Positions 8,758-17,359 of a stretch of DNA of 64,000 nucleotides are shown here, piece by piece. Origin of the DNA: Dehalococcoidia bacterium (lineage in GTDB: Bacteria > Chloroflexota > Dehalococcoidia > UBA6926); contig VXMO01000029.1 of assembly GCA_009841045.1 (NCBI GenBank), positions 12,766 through 76,765 of the forward strand. The letters are read 5' to 3'. Below the pieces are notes generated by a model. The model saw only the letters and a program-made list of their open reading frames with translations, was not told where the DNA came from and did no database searches. The translations under genes were made by a program, and so were the position numbers. Within the stretch, counting starts at the first letter, position 1. Every line of letters starts with the position of its first letter.

Positions 8758-9587
8758 GCAGTCTGTTTGCCGCCATTGGGTTCCTGACCATCATCCCTAT
8801 GCCTCGTGTGAGCGAGGGTGCGCTTGCGCGGGCGCGGATGTGGTTCCCTGTTGTCGGGCTTGGAATCGGCGGGCTGTTGGCCGGTTTCGACTATGCCCTG
8901 CGGGAAGGGTTTTGGGCGCTCACTGACGTCGGTTTCCCCTCCTTGCTGCTGGCTGCGTTAATCCTTGCCTTCCTTGTAATCATCACGCGGGCGCTGCACC
9001 TGGACGGTTTCATGGACACGTGCGACGCGCTGTTTGGCGGAGATAGCGCAGAGCGGCGACTGGACATCATGCGTGATTCGCGGGTTGGGTCGTTCGCGGT
9101 GGCGGGCGCACTCTGCCTCTTCCTGATCAGCTTTGCCGCCATCGTCTCGCTGTGGCCACCGGGCCGTTTCTGGGCGCTCTTGCTTATTCCATGCCTCTCG
9201 CGGTGGGCGATGGTGGTGACGATGGCGGCGTTTCCTTATGCCCGAGGTGAGGATGGGCTTGGGTCGGCGTTTCTCACAGGCGGCACAGGCGTTCAGACAG
9301 TTGTCGCGACCGTGTTGGTGGTTGCAGCGGCAGTCGTACTGGCCGGGGCAACGGGCATCGTCTTGCTGGTGGTGGCGGTCGTAGTGGCGCTGGGCGTGGG
9401 GCAGTTCGCGACGAGTCGCCTTGGCGGGCTGACCGGCGACATCTACGGCGCGGTGAATGAGCTGGCGACCATGGCGATGCTCGTGGCGGCGTCTTTGATC
9501 GTCTTGGGCGATGTCATGCCGTTGGAGCCGGTATGGTCCGGGATGGATATCAACTTTAGCTTCGGGGATGACTCTTATGCGCCGTAG
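8754..9587 (+). CDS. cobS: Adenosylcobinamide-GDP ribazoletransferase
   Basis: FLTIIPMPR start, FPVVGLGIGGLLAG, LHLDGFMDTCDALFGG; overlaps cobT by ATGA. Confidence 0.92.
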   Translation: MSSLFAAIGFLTIIPMPRVSEGALARARMWFPVVGLGIGGLLAGFDYALREGFWALTDVGFPSLLLAALILAFLVIITRALHLDGFMDTCDALFGGDSAERRLDIMRDSRVGSFAVAGALCLFLISFAAIVSLWPPGRFWALLLIPCLSRWAMVVTMAAFPYARGEDGLGSAFLTGGTGVQTVVATVLVVAAAVVLAGATGIVLLVVAVVVALGVGQFATSRLGGLTGDIYGAVNELATMAMLVAASLIVLGDVMPLEPVWSGMDINFSFGDDSYAP

Positions 9588-9596
9588 AGGAGCGTT

Positions 9597-10157
9597 ATGG
9601 GCGCGGGGCTGACACTCATCATTGGCGGAGCGCGTTCCGGCAAGAGCGCGTTCGCGGAGAAGCTGGCTGCGCAGTATGAACACGTGCTGTTCGTCGCGAC
9701 GGCGGAGGCGCTTGACGAGGAGATGGAGCGGCGCATCGAGAAGCATCAACGCAGCCGACCCGACACCTGGCGCACGCTGGAAGAGCCGCGTGATGTCGCG
9801 GAGGTCATTGTTAACTTCGACCCGGCTTACGATGTTCTGCTGTTCGATTGCCTGACGCTGTGGGTGACCAAGTTGCTGCTGGACATGGAGGAGGGGGCGG
9901 ACGCGGAACAGCACATCGCGGCAGAGGCTGAGCGGTTGTTCGCGGTGTATGAGGCCTCCGCCGCGGAATGGATTGTCGTGACGAATGAGGTGGGCGAGGG
10001 GGTTGTGCCGCCGACAGTGCTGGGCCGGGCCTTTCAGGACGCGCTCGGCCGTGTGAACCAGCTATTCGCCGCACGGGCAGACAGGGTCTATCAGATGACG
10101 GCGGGGCTGGCGGTGGACCTGAAGGCGTTGGGTGGGAGGCCATACGGGGGATTGTAG
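9597..10157 (+). CDS. cobU: Adenosylcobinamide kinase/guanylyltransferase
   Basis: LTLIIGGARSGKSAFAEKLA; EWIVVTNEVGEGVVPPTVLGRAFQDALGRVNQ. Confidence 0.93.
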   Translation: MGAGLTLIIGGARSGKSAFAEKLAAQYEHVLFVATAEALDEEMERRIEKHQRSRPDTWRTLEEPRDVAEVIVNFDPAYDVLLFDCLTLWVTKLLLDMEEGADAEQHIAAEAERLFAVYEASAAEWIVVTNEVGEGVVPPTVLGRAFQDALGRVNQLFAARADRVYQMTAGLAVDLKALGGRPYGGL

Positions 10158-10197
10158 GCGTATCCCTGCTACAATCGCGGTTGCGGCTACGTTTGTG

Positions 10198-10226
10198 GAT
10201 TCTCGTGAACGCGGGAATGACGGGGG
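10198..10226 (+). repeat. Dispersed palindromic repeat family A (degenerate copy)
   Basis: GGATTCTCGTGAACGCGGGAATGACGGGG. Confidence 0.55.
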
Positions 10227-10238
10227 AGTAATCAACCA

Positions 10239-11150
10239 ATGACGCAAGAGAATCGGCCGAGCGGCCCGCCGGAGCCCGTGGATGATGAGAGCGGCGGCCA
10301 GCCCGTCCTGTATGAGACGGCGGAGGACGGCACTGTCGCCATCGTCACGCTGCACCGCCCCGGCGTGCTGAACGCCATCAACGGCGCGTTGACGGAGGCG
10401 CTCAAGGAGGCGCTCGCCAAGGCGGACGCGGACGACGACGTGCGCGTGGTGATCATCCGCGGCGCGGGCCGCGCGTTCTCCGCCGGCGGCGACATCACGG
10501 AGTCGTCCCGCCGCATCCTGGCCAACGATGATTCGTTGGAGCGCGCGACGCCCGGGGCGGCGCACATCACTGTGTGGGAGCTGGGCAAGCCGGTCATCGC
10601 CGCCGTGCATGGCTACGCCATCGGGCTGGCATTCGAGCTGGCCGGCGTGTGCGATTTCACGGTGTTGGCGGACGATGCGAAGGTGGGCGAGATCCAGATT
10701 CGGCACGGCTACGGCCCGCCGGTGCTGATGACGCCATATGTAGTGACGCTCAAGCGGGCGAAGGAGATCCTGTTGCTGGGCGACATGGTGGACGCGCAGG
10801 AGGCGCTGGCGATGGGGCTGGTGAATCGCGTCGTGCCCGCGGACAAGGTGATGGACGAGGCGCTGTCCATCGCGCGGCGCATCTCGGCGCTGCCCGCGGC
10901 GACGGTGCGGATGAACAAGGCGCTCATCAACCGCTCGTATGAGGTAGGCGGGTTCCGCACGGCGCTGAACTATCGAGACGATGAGGCGTTCGCCGATCTG
11001 TGGGCATCATCTCAGCAGGACGACGAGACGCGAGAGCGGCTGCAGGTGCTGCAGGACCGCGGCTGGGAGGCGTTCCGCAACGAGCGCGACGCCAGGTATC
11101 ACGGCCGCACTGCTGAGGAAGAGGCGGCGGCGCGGGAGAGCGGGGGATAA
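10239..11150 (+). CDS. Enoyl-CoA hydratase/isomerase family protein
   Basis: VAIVTLHRPGVLNAINGALTEAL, VVIIRGAGRAFSAGGDI, crotonase fold motifs. Confidence 0.9.
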   Translation: MTQENRPSGPPEPVDDESGGQPVLYETAEDGTVAIVTLHRPGVLNAINGALTEALKEALAKADADDDVRVVIIRGAGRAFSAGGDITESSRRILANDDSLERATPGAAHITVWELGKPVIAAVHGYAIGLAFELAGVCDFTVLADDAKVGEIQIRHGYGPPVLMTPYVVTLKRAKEILLLGDMVDAQEALAMGLVNRVVPADKVMDEALSIARRISALPAATVRMNKALINRSYEVGGFRTALNYRDDEAFADLWASSQQDDETRERLQVLQDRGWEAFRNERDARYHGRTAEEEAAARESGG

Positions 11151-11159
11151 AGCCGCTCG

Positions 11160-11209
11160 TCATTCCTGTGAAAGCATGTCCCGTACTCGATACGGGGCGG
11201 GAATCCAGC
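11160..11209 (-). repeat. Dispersed palindromic repeat family A, nested form, inverse orientation
   Basis: Reverse complement CTGGATTCCCGCCCCGTATCGAGTACGGGACATGCTTTCACAGGAATGAC matches the 2096 element. Confidence 0.7.
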
Positions 11210-11240
11210 GCCCTGACCTGACCCTTGTGAGGACACCTGC

Positions 11241-11393
11241 TTGATTCTGTACGTTGTCGGCATGGCCATTGGGATTGGCGTCGGGTTGTTCATCGGCCTG
11301 ACGGTGGGGCCGCTGTGGGTGGGGATCGTGCTGGGGACAGCTATCGGCATCGCCCTTACCGTTGCGTTACAACGAGGGCGGGGCGAGAGGTGA
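11241..11393 (+). CDS. Small Gly-rich hydrophobic protein (50 aa), not in ORF track
   Basis: TTG start; translates LILYVVGMAIGIGVGLFIGLTVGPLWVGIVLGTAIGIALTVALQRGRGER*. Confidence 0.4.
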   Translation: MILYVVGMAIGIGVGLFIGLTVGPLWVGIVLGTAIGIALTVALQRGRGER

Positions 11394-11402
11394 GGGGAAG
11401 GG

Positions 11403-11765
11403 CTATCCAAGAAGTCTCAAATCACCAAGAAAGCTCTCTAGCGTTTGCAAGTGCGGGCGAATGGCCGCCGGATAGCCGCTTTGAAGGGAAACTGGCACAA
11501 CCAAAGTGATTCCGGCCTCTGTTATCTCACGGAACTGATTCATTGAGACACCTTGCTGTAGAGTCAGTATGTGCTTGCTTGGGACCCTTTCCGCTGCGTT
11601 AGGAAACAGGAAGTCCGGTTCACGTTTCGGTTCTGATTCTGGCTTGTAATCGAAATGTACGCCTTCTCTAAAGCCTTCTTCCAGGAGGATTTGACGAAGA
11701 TTCAGCTCCAGGGAATTGCCCGAACGTGACTTTCGTCTTTGCAGTACAGATTGCGCGTGCTCCAA
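11403..11765 (-). pseudogene. C-terminal fragment of EcoRII-like type II restriction endonuclease with internal deletion
   Basis: HAQSVLQRRKSRSGNSLELNLRQILLEEGF...PDFLFPNAA then directly ERVPSKHILTLQQGVSMNQFREITEAGITLVVP; the expected TCKDRWRQ segment is absent; in-frame TAA just upstream of the homologous region. Confidence 0.75.
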
Positions 11766-11852
11766 GAATTCCGCGCGAGTGCCCCGTTACCCCGGAGCAA
11801 TCCTGCTGTTATACCAGAGTCTGCCAGTCACGCCAGCAGTCATTGGCTAAGC

Positions 11853-12380
11853 TTAATATCGCTTCTCCTGCACTCCATTGGCCTTTGATATAAGTACTTC
11901 CACGCCCGGGAGAATTGGACCCCAAATGGGTTCGACTACATCTTCCTCTTCTGCCAAATTGGCGCAGATCCACACATGACACTCAGGTAAGGTATCCCCA
12001 GACCGTGCATGGAAAGCGAATACGGCTGCAGCTCCAGTGTTTTCTGGGTCAAGCAGAGGATTCGAGACACCACCCCAGTCCGTAACCAACCCAGCTTTGC
12101 GAGATTCTCCCCTTGCCAGCCTGACGGTAATGGAGCTTGCGGTAACCAAAACTCTGTCCCCGCTACTATCAACGTTGAGCAAGAACTTTACTTTGGGCTT
12201 GCTTTCATGGGGATTGCCCAGTTCGGGGAGGAACTCAAATAGTAGCTCCCGCGGAATTCTTGGGCCGGGATTGCGTGCACCCATTGCCAAGGTGTCTCTA
12301 CCTGACAGCCTCTTGACCCACCAAGATGCGGCATGTGTCAATTGTTCCTCTACCCATTCGTGAATCTCTTGCGAGCGCAA
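11853..12380 (-). pseudogene. N-terminal effector-binding-domain fragment of EcoRII-like restriction endonuclease
   Basis: WWVKRLSGRDT...PGPRIPRELLFEFLPEL...GGVSNPLLDPENTGAAAVFAF...EEEDVVEPIWGPILPGVEVL resembles the EcoRII N-terminal domain; adjacent and co-oriented with the C-terminal fragment. Confidence 0.65.
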
Positions 12381-12416
12381 CTGGTTCCTCCAATCTACTC
12401 TTCGCGGGAGCGCTAG

Positions 12417-13226
12417 CTAACCCAAGAATATGTTCTCGCGATGGTAGGCAAGAAAGTCGGGGTGAGGCGTGAATTTCTCAGGAGGAGAAATCGCTTGGCC
12501 ATCGTACACCGCAACAGTCTGCGAGAAAAACACGTCATTACGGAGCAAGCTAGTGTTCGATACTCGCACAACTAGGTTGTCATCCAAGGTAATCAAACCG
12601 CGATCGAACGCCTTGTCATGCAAGACAGACAGAAGCAAACCGTTACGTGGATTGAGCCTGTTCTTCGTGTCGTCTTTCCATGGCTTAATGTGGCTCGCTA
12701 CAAGAAGGGGTTCAACCGCTAATCCGGAGATACAGCACTTGTAGTTGTAAGCGCTGAGCAGAGTGTCCCGGAAAAAAGTTTGTCCAACTCGCTGCGTAGC
12801 AACTCCTTGCCGCTCGGGGACTTGGTCTTCCAGATCTTCGTCTTCTGTTGTGGTGGTGGTCTGCGAATCACTCATCAGACCAAGATCACGACGTGCTAAG
12901 GCCGCTTCTTCCACGAAGGTTTCCCAATTCGAATGCATTTCTGACCAGACATCCTTGTCTGTTTGAGAGGCATTTCGTAACCCAGAGACTCCTCGCTGCT
13001 GCAACTGAGGGTCTAGACTTGCAAAGTTGACAAGTTTCATCGCTACCGCGTCGGCCGATCTTCCAATTGCCCCTGCCAGCGAGGCCACTTCTGGATTGCG
13101 GGAGTGCATCTGACCGAAGGTGATTCGACAATAGAAATCAAGGACTGCTAGCAACTCTTGTCGTGTCCAGCGCCGCCGAACTGGAGAGGATTGTGGGACT
13201 TCTGGTCCCTGTCCTTGACTAGTCAC
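12417..13226 (-). CDS. HNH endonuclease family protein
   Basis: YNYKCCISGLAVEPLLVASHIKPWKDDTKNRLNPRNGLLLSVLHDKAFDRGLITL: HNH_2-like with S-H-I-x-P-W, NPRNGL and HDKAFDRG; GTG start. Confidence 0.85.
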   Translation of the reverse strand: MTSQGQGPEVPQSSPVRRRWTRQELLAVLDFYCRITFGQMHSRNPEVASLAGAIGRSADAVAMKLVNFASLDPQLQQRGVSGLRNASQTDKDVWSEMHSNWETFVEEAALARRDLGLMSDSQTTTTTEDEDLEDQVPERQGVATQRVGQTFFRDTLLSAYNYKCCISGLAVEPLLVASHIKPWKDDTKNRLNPRNGLLLSVLHDKAFDRGLITLDDNLVVRVSNTSLLRNDVFFSQTVAVYDGQAISPPEKFTPHPDFLAYHRENIFLG

Positions 13227-13354
13227 TCACGAAGTGGAGATATGGTCGAATGGACCGCCGGGGTGAGGTCGAAACCCCGCCGAAGTCCTCCAATGCCTGC
13301 AAAGAGATCGATGAAACGAAATTGAGGCTTCGATCGTCCGTCCGCCTCACTCAA
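13223..13354 (-). pseudogene. Truncated or internally deleted C5 DNA (cytosine) methyltransferase, 43 aa stub
   Basis: Hand translation from TTG at 13354: M(L)SEADGRSKPQFRFIDLFAGIGGLRRGFDLTPAVHSTISPLRE*; FIDLFAGIGGLRxGF is C5-MTase motif I; absent from the ORF track. Confidence 0.8.
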
Positions 13355-13432
13355 ATCCCAAACCCTCCCCGACAGTCAAGTGAACGCCTGTTCTCCGAAA
13401 TCGTATCACATTTGGACAGCGGTTGCAGACCT

Positions 13433-15217
13433 CTACCTTCCACCATCCTCTCGTTCCGCTTGCGGGGGCTGCCCGTTGCCACTACTGATGCCCGGCATGC
13501 TTCGTCCTCTCAGGAGGGCCTGGTAGTGGCGGCCCCAGAGGCGGTCGTTTTCGAGTGAGCTGAAATCGTCCTGGCCCCAGATCCAGCTCCGAACTTCTTC
13601 GTTCGACGCGACGGCGGCGCGCAGGGCGTTCAGCGCCAATTCCGCCCGACCCTGCCTCCCCAACACGCGCGCGTACCAGAACAGGGCGTCCGCAGAATCA
13701 TCCGGTCGCGCTTGAACAGCCGCGTTCAGGGAGTCCAGCGCCTGCGTGAGCATCCCCACGTCAGTGAAGGCAACACCCCTGTTGTAGAGGGCATCCGCGT
13801 GATTGGGGGCGATGCGCAGCGCGGCATCGAATGAATCGATGGCTTCCATGGTGCGTCGCATCTGCGCGAGCGCGTTGCCCCGGTTGTTCAACGCGTCCGG
13901 GTCATTGGGACGCAGCGTGAGGACGCGGTTGTATGACTCCAGCGCCGCGGCGTAGTCCTGCAACTCCATATAGGTGTTGCCACGGCTGTTCTCCGCGTCG
14001 GCGTGGCGAGGCTCAATCTCCACCGCGCGGTTGAACTCGCTCAGCGCGTCGCCCAGCAGATCCTTGCGGTAGAAGATGATGCCGCGTCCGTGGTGGGCGT
14101 CCGGGTGTCGCTCCGCCAATTGGAGAGCGAGGTTGAACGTGCCGAGCGCATCATCAAGCCGGTCCAACTGATTGAGGACGAGACCGCGATACACAAGCGC
14201 CTCAATATGATCAGGACGTCTGAGCAGCGCGTCTTGCAGGGCAACCAGGGCCTCCTCCGCCCTGCCAACCGCCAGAAGGGCGCGGCCCTTGGTGGAGAGG
14301 GCGCGCGCATGACCGGGCTCAAGGGCGATGGCGCGGTCACACGCCGCGATTGCCTCATCGTATCGTTCCAACTCTGTCAGGGCGGCGGCGATATTGACGT
14401 GCATTATCGGCAGGGATTCATGATCGCGCAGCGCCTCCTGGAAGGAGACCAGCGCCTGCTGGGGCTGGCTGGCCAGCATGAAGACGTTGCCGGAGTTGAC
14501 CTTCGGCTCAATCAGGTTCGGGTCGATTTCAGTCGCCCGGCGATAACTGGCGAAGGCGGGCTCTATGCGCCGCAGCCGTACGAGGGCGTTGCCGCGATTG
14601 TTGAGGACGCGAGCGGGATGGGCAGCGCCAAGCTGCAGAACACGTTCCAGGGCCTGCAGGGCCTCGTCAAATCGGCTCAGTGCCGCCAGCGCCGCAGCGC
14701 GCCCTGCAACGGCGTCCGAATTATCAGCGTCAGCGGCGATGACCCTGTCGAAGGCGTGGAGGGCGTCCTGTGGTCTGGCCAGCGCCAGGTGTGAGATGCC
14801 ACTGGCGTACGAGACCTTGCCGATGATCTTGCGATTGCGTCGGGCGAAATCGAACGATTCAACGGCAGCATCGAACTGCCGCTGCCGCATGAGCGCCAAG
14901 CCGCGCAGATACCAGATATCCGGGGCCTGCTTGTCGGTTGCGCCATCAAGCGCGTATTCATAGGCGACGAGGGCGCGAAGCCACTCGCCGGTGCTTGCCC
15001 ATGCGCGTCCCTCAAGGAGCCAGTCCGAGATCTGCTTGTCATCAGAGGCTTGTTCGAGGAGATGGTACAGGAGGATGCCGATCTGCTCGGAGGCATCCGG
15101 CAGGCGGGATGCGAGGATGTCGGCGTCAATCCAGTCATCGCCGCGCGGCCAGTCCAGAGGCATGTCAAGGAGTTCGATGGCGGTGCCCCGAAGATCGAGG
15201 AGGGGCGGCAGGCTCAC
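13433..15217 (-). CDS. TPR-repeat protein
   Basis: Many tandem 34-aa TPR units (e.g. ADALNNRGNALAQMRRTMEAIDSFDAALRIAPNH). Confidence 0.9.
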   Translation of the reverse strand: MSLPPLLDLRGTAIELLDMPLDWPRGDDWIDADILASRLPDASEQIGILLYHLLEQASDDKQISDWLLEGRAWASTGEWLRALVAYEYALDGATDKQAPDIWYLRGLALMRQRQFDAAVESFDFARRNRKIIGKVSYASGISHLALARPQDALHAFDRVIAADADNSDAVAGRAAALAALSRFDEALQALERVLQLGAAHPARVLNNRGNALVRLRRIEPAFASYRRATEIDPNLIEPKVNSGNVFMLASQPQQALVSFQEALRDHESLPIMHVNIAAALTELERYDEAIAACDRAIALEPGHARALSTKGRALLAVGRAEEALVALQDALLRRPDHIEALVYRGLVLNQLDRLDDALGTFNLALQLAERHPDAHHGRGIIFYRKDLLGDALSEFNRAVEIEPRHADAENSRGNTYMELQDYAAALESYNRVLTLRPNDPDALNNRGNALAQMRRTMEAIDSFDAALRIAPNHADALYNRGVAFTDVGMLTQALDSLNAAVQARPDDSADALFWYARVLGRQGRAELALNALRAAVASNEEVRSWIWGQDDFSSLENDRLWGRHYQALLRGRSMPGISSGNGQPPQAEREDGGR

Positions 15218-15858
15218 GCGCGGCGCCTCTCGTTGTCCGCGCCCTCCGAGAGGATATCGCCGATGGAGTTGCCGGGGGGCTCCTCATCATCAAAGGGGTC
15301 TGCCGCCTCGGATGGGGAGTCCGAGAGGGCGAACGGGGACACGATGGGGATGTCCTCGAACGCGGCGGAGCCGTCCGCGCGGAGTCGCCGGACCTCGGCT
15401 TCCGCCTCGGCCAGGTAGGACGCGATGGCCTCTCTCTCAATGCGGGCGATTTCCGGGCGCGCGCGGATGAATCCGCGGAGGACGGTGTAGTAGCGCTCCG
15501 CAGCCGTCACCAGTTCCTCGGCCAGGTCCTGCCGTTCCTCCTCACTATCCCCCGTATCCACGGAAAGGCGCAGTCGGATGGCGTTGACCAGTTCCCCCTG
15601 CCGGCGCACGGCGTCAATCTCGGCAGCAGCCTCCAGGTAATCGAGTTCCCTGTTTCGCACTTCCGCCTGGTTGCGGAGGGTGAGCGCCAGAATGACCAGA
15701 GCTGAGAACGCGACAATCGTGATGACCACGGGGATAAAGCCCGTGACGATGGCCTCGCCAATGTCAGAAAAGGGGATGGTGATGACACCGGTCAGGTGCA
15801 GAACGCCGACACTCAGTGAGATCAGCACCAACGCGATGCTGACGGCGAGCGTCTTCAC
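15214..15858 (-). CDS. Membrane protein with two N-terminal TM segments and charged cytoplasmic region
   Basis: VSIALVLISLSVGVLHLTGVI and AIVTGFIPVVITIVAFSALVILALTL; overlaps both neighbouring TPR genes by ATGA-type overlaps. Confidence 0.65.
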   Translation of the reverse strand: MKTLAVSIALVLISLSVGVLHLTGVITIPFSDIGEAIVTGFIPVVITIVAFSALVILALTLRNQAEVRNRELDYLEAAAEIDAVRRQGELVNAIRLRLSVDTGDSEEERQDLAEELVTAAERYYTVLRGFIRARPEIARIEREAIASYLAEAEAEVRRLRADGSAAFEDIPIVSPFALSDSPSEAADPFDDEEPPGNSIGDILSEGADNERRRA

Positions 15859-17198
15859 GACGCGATCAGTTGCTCGAACCGTGACGCGACGTCCGGGTCT
15901 GAGTAGAGGGCGCCAAAGTCCGTTTCCGTCCTGGCCTGTTCACGCAAGGTGGGAGAGGCGGTCACCGCCTGTCGCAGAGCTTCAAGAGCCTCCGTCGTCT
16001 GGCCGAGTCGGCTCTGCGCCCTGGCCTTGTGGAAGAGCGCGTCCGCAAATCCTGGGCGCAGGACGGAGGCGCGGTCGAATGCGGCAACGGCGTCTCGGAA
16101 CTGCTCCAGCCGCGCAAGGGCGACACCTCGGCCATAGTGCGCTTCCGGGATATCCAGACGCAGGCGCAGGCAACGCTCAAAGGCGTCCGCCGCCTCTTCA
16201 AACCGCCCCATACGAGAGTAGGTGACGCCGCGGTTGTAGTGCGCGCGGGCAAAGGCGGGGCGAAGATCAATAGCCCGCTCATAGGACCGCAAGGCCTCGT
16301 CATTGCGCCCGGAGAGCGCAAGCGCGTTTCCGAGATCATTGTGCAAATCAGGGTTATCAGACAGATATGTTCGGGCGTTCTCAAAGCCGGTGATGGCGTC
16401 TTCAAGACGGCCCGAATCGGAGAGGGCCCGGGCGCGGTCATAGAGTGTGTCGCCGTCCTGTCCGTTGATGCTTAGCGCGGAGTCAAAATCCCGAATGGCA
16501 TCTTCAAACCTGTCCATATCGGCAAGAACGTTGCCTCGGCCGGCCAGAACCACCGGATCGTTTTGTCCGTTCGCGGACAACAGTGAGTCATAGACCTGGA
16601 GGGCGTCACGCAGTTCACCGTCCCGCTGCAACGCGACGGCGTACAGCAGGCGAATCTGGGGGTCTTCCGGCAGCTCTCGCAGCGCCTGCCTGTACGCGGC
16701 GGCGGCGCGTTCATCCTCGCCAATGGCGAGGTAGGCGTTGCCGCGGAAAACCCAGTCCTGCGCCGAGAAGGTCTCAAGGACTTCAGAGCGCTCGAGCAGC
16801 AAACGCACTTCCGGCCGCAGATGCGCCTGCAGCGCATTTGGCGAGGCGGCATCCCTTGAGGACGGCGCGCGGCTTCTCAGGGCCCGTTGCGCGCGCCATG
16901 CCTCTTCATGCGATTCATAAATGCGGCGGAGGCGCTCAGCCTCCTCGTTGTCGCCGCGCCGCTCGGCTGAGGCGATCTGTCGCTCAAAGCTGCGCCAGAA
17001 GTCCTGCTCCACCTCCGCATGCACTTCCTCAAGATCGGCAGTGTCCGCGACTGTTGTGTCCGGCGGTGTTTCAGTCACGCTGCGCTCGGACATTCCGGCG
17101 AAGAGGTTGGTAAAGAATTTCATGCGCCATTCCAGCACCGCGATGGCGATAAGCGATGCCCCAACAAGCACAACTATTACCAGCATTAAGTCCTGCAT
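15855..17198 (-). CDS. TPR-repeat protein with N-terminal TM anchor
   Basis: DLMLVIVVLVGASLIAIAVLEWRM anchor followed by multiple TPR units. Confidence 0.88.
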   Translation of the reverse strand: MQDLMLVIVVLVGASLIAIAVLEWRMKFFTNLFAGMSERSVTETPPDTTVADTADLEEVHAEVEQDFWRSFERQIASAERRGDNEEAERLRRIYESHEEAWRAQRALRSRAPSSRDAASPNALQAHLRPEVRLLLERSEVLETFSAQDWVFRGNAYLAIGEDERAAAAYRQALRELPEDPQIRLLYAVALQRDGELRDALQVYDSLLSANGQNDPVVLAGRGNVLADMDRFEDAIRDFDSALSINGQDGDTLYDRARALSDSGRLEDAITGFENARTYLSDNPDLHNDLGNALALSGRNDEALRSYERAIDLRPAFARAHYNRGVTYSRMGRFEEAADAFERCLRLRLDIPEAHYGRGVALARLEQFRDAVAAFDRASVLRPGFADALFHKARAQSRLGQTTEALEALRQAVTASPTLREQARTETDFGALYSDPDVASRFEQLIAS

Positions 17199-17359
17199 AT
17201 AGGTGAAAGGTTACTCCCCCTATGTGATAACGGCAATACGACAGAACATAAGAGAGCGCATTCATATGCCACATGGAGTTGCGTGACAAGTACTCATGTT
17301 CTTATCTTTCCGCCATTGGATACCGCCGGAACAACGCCGCTCACAGGGAGGTGAAACGA

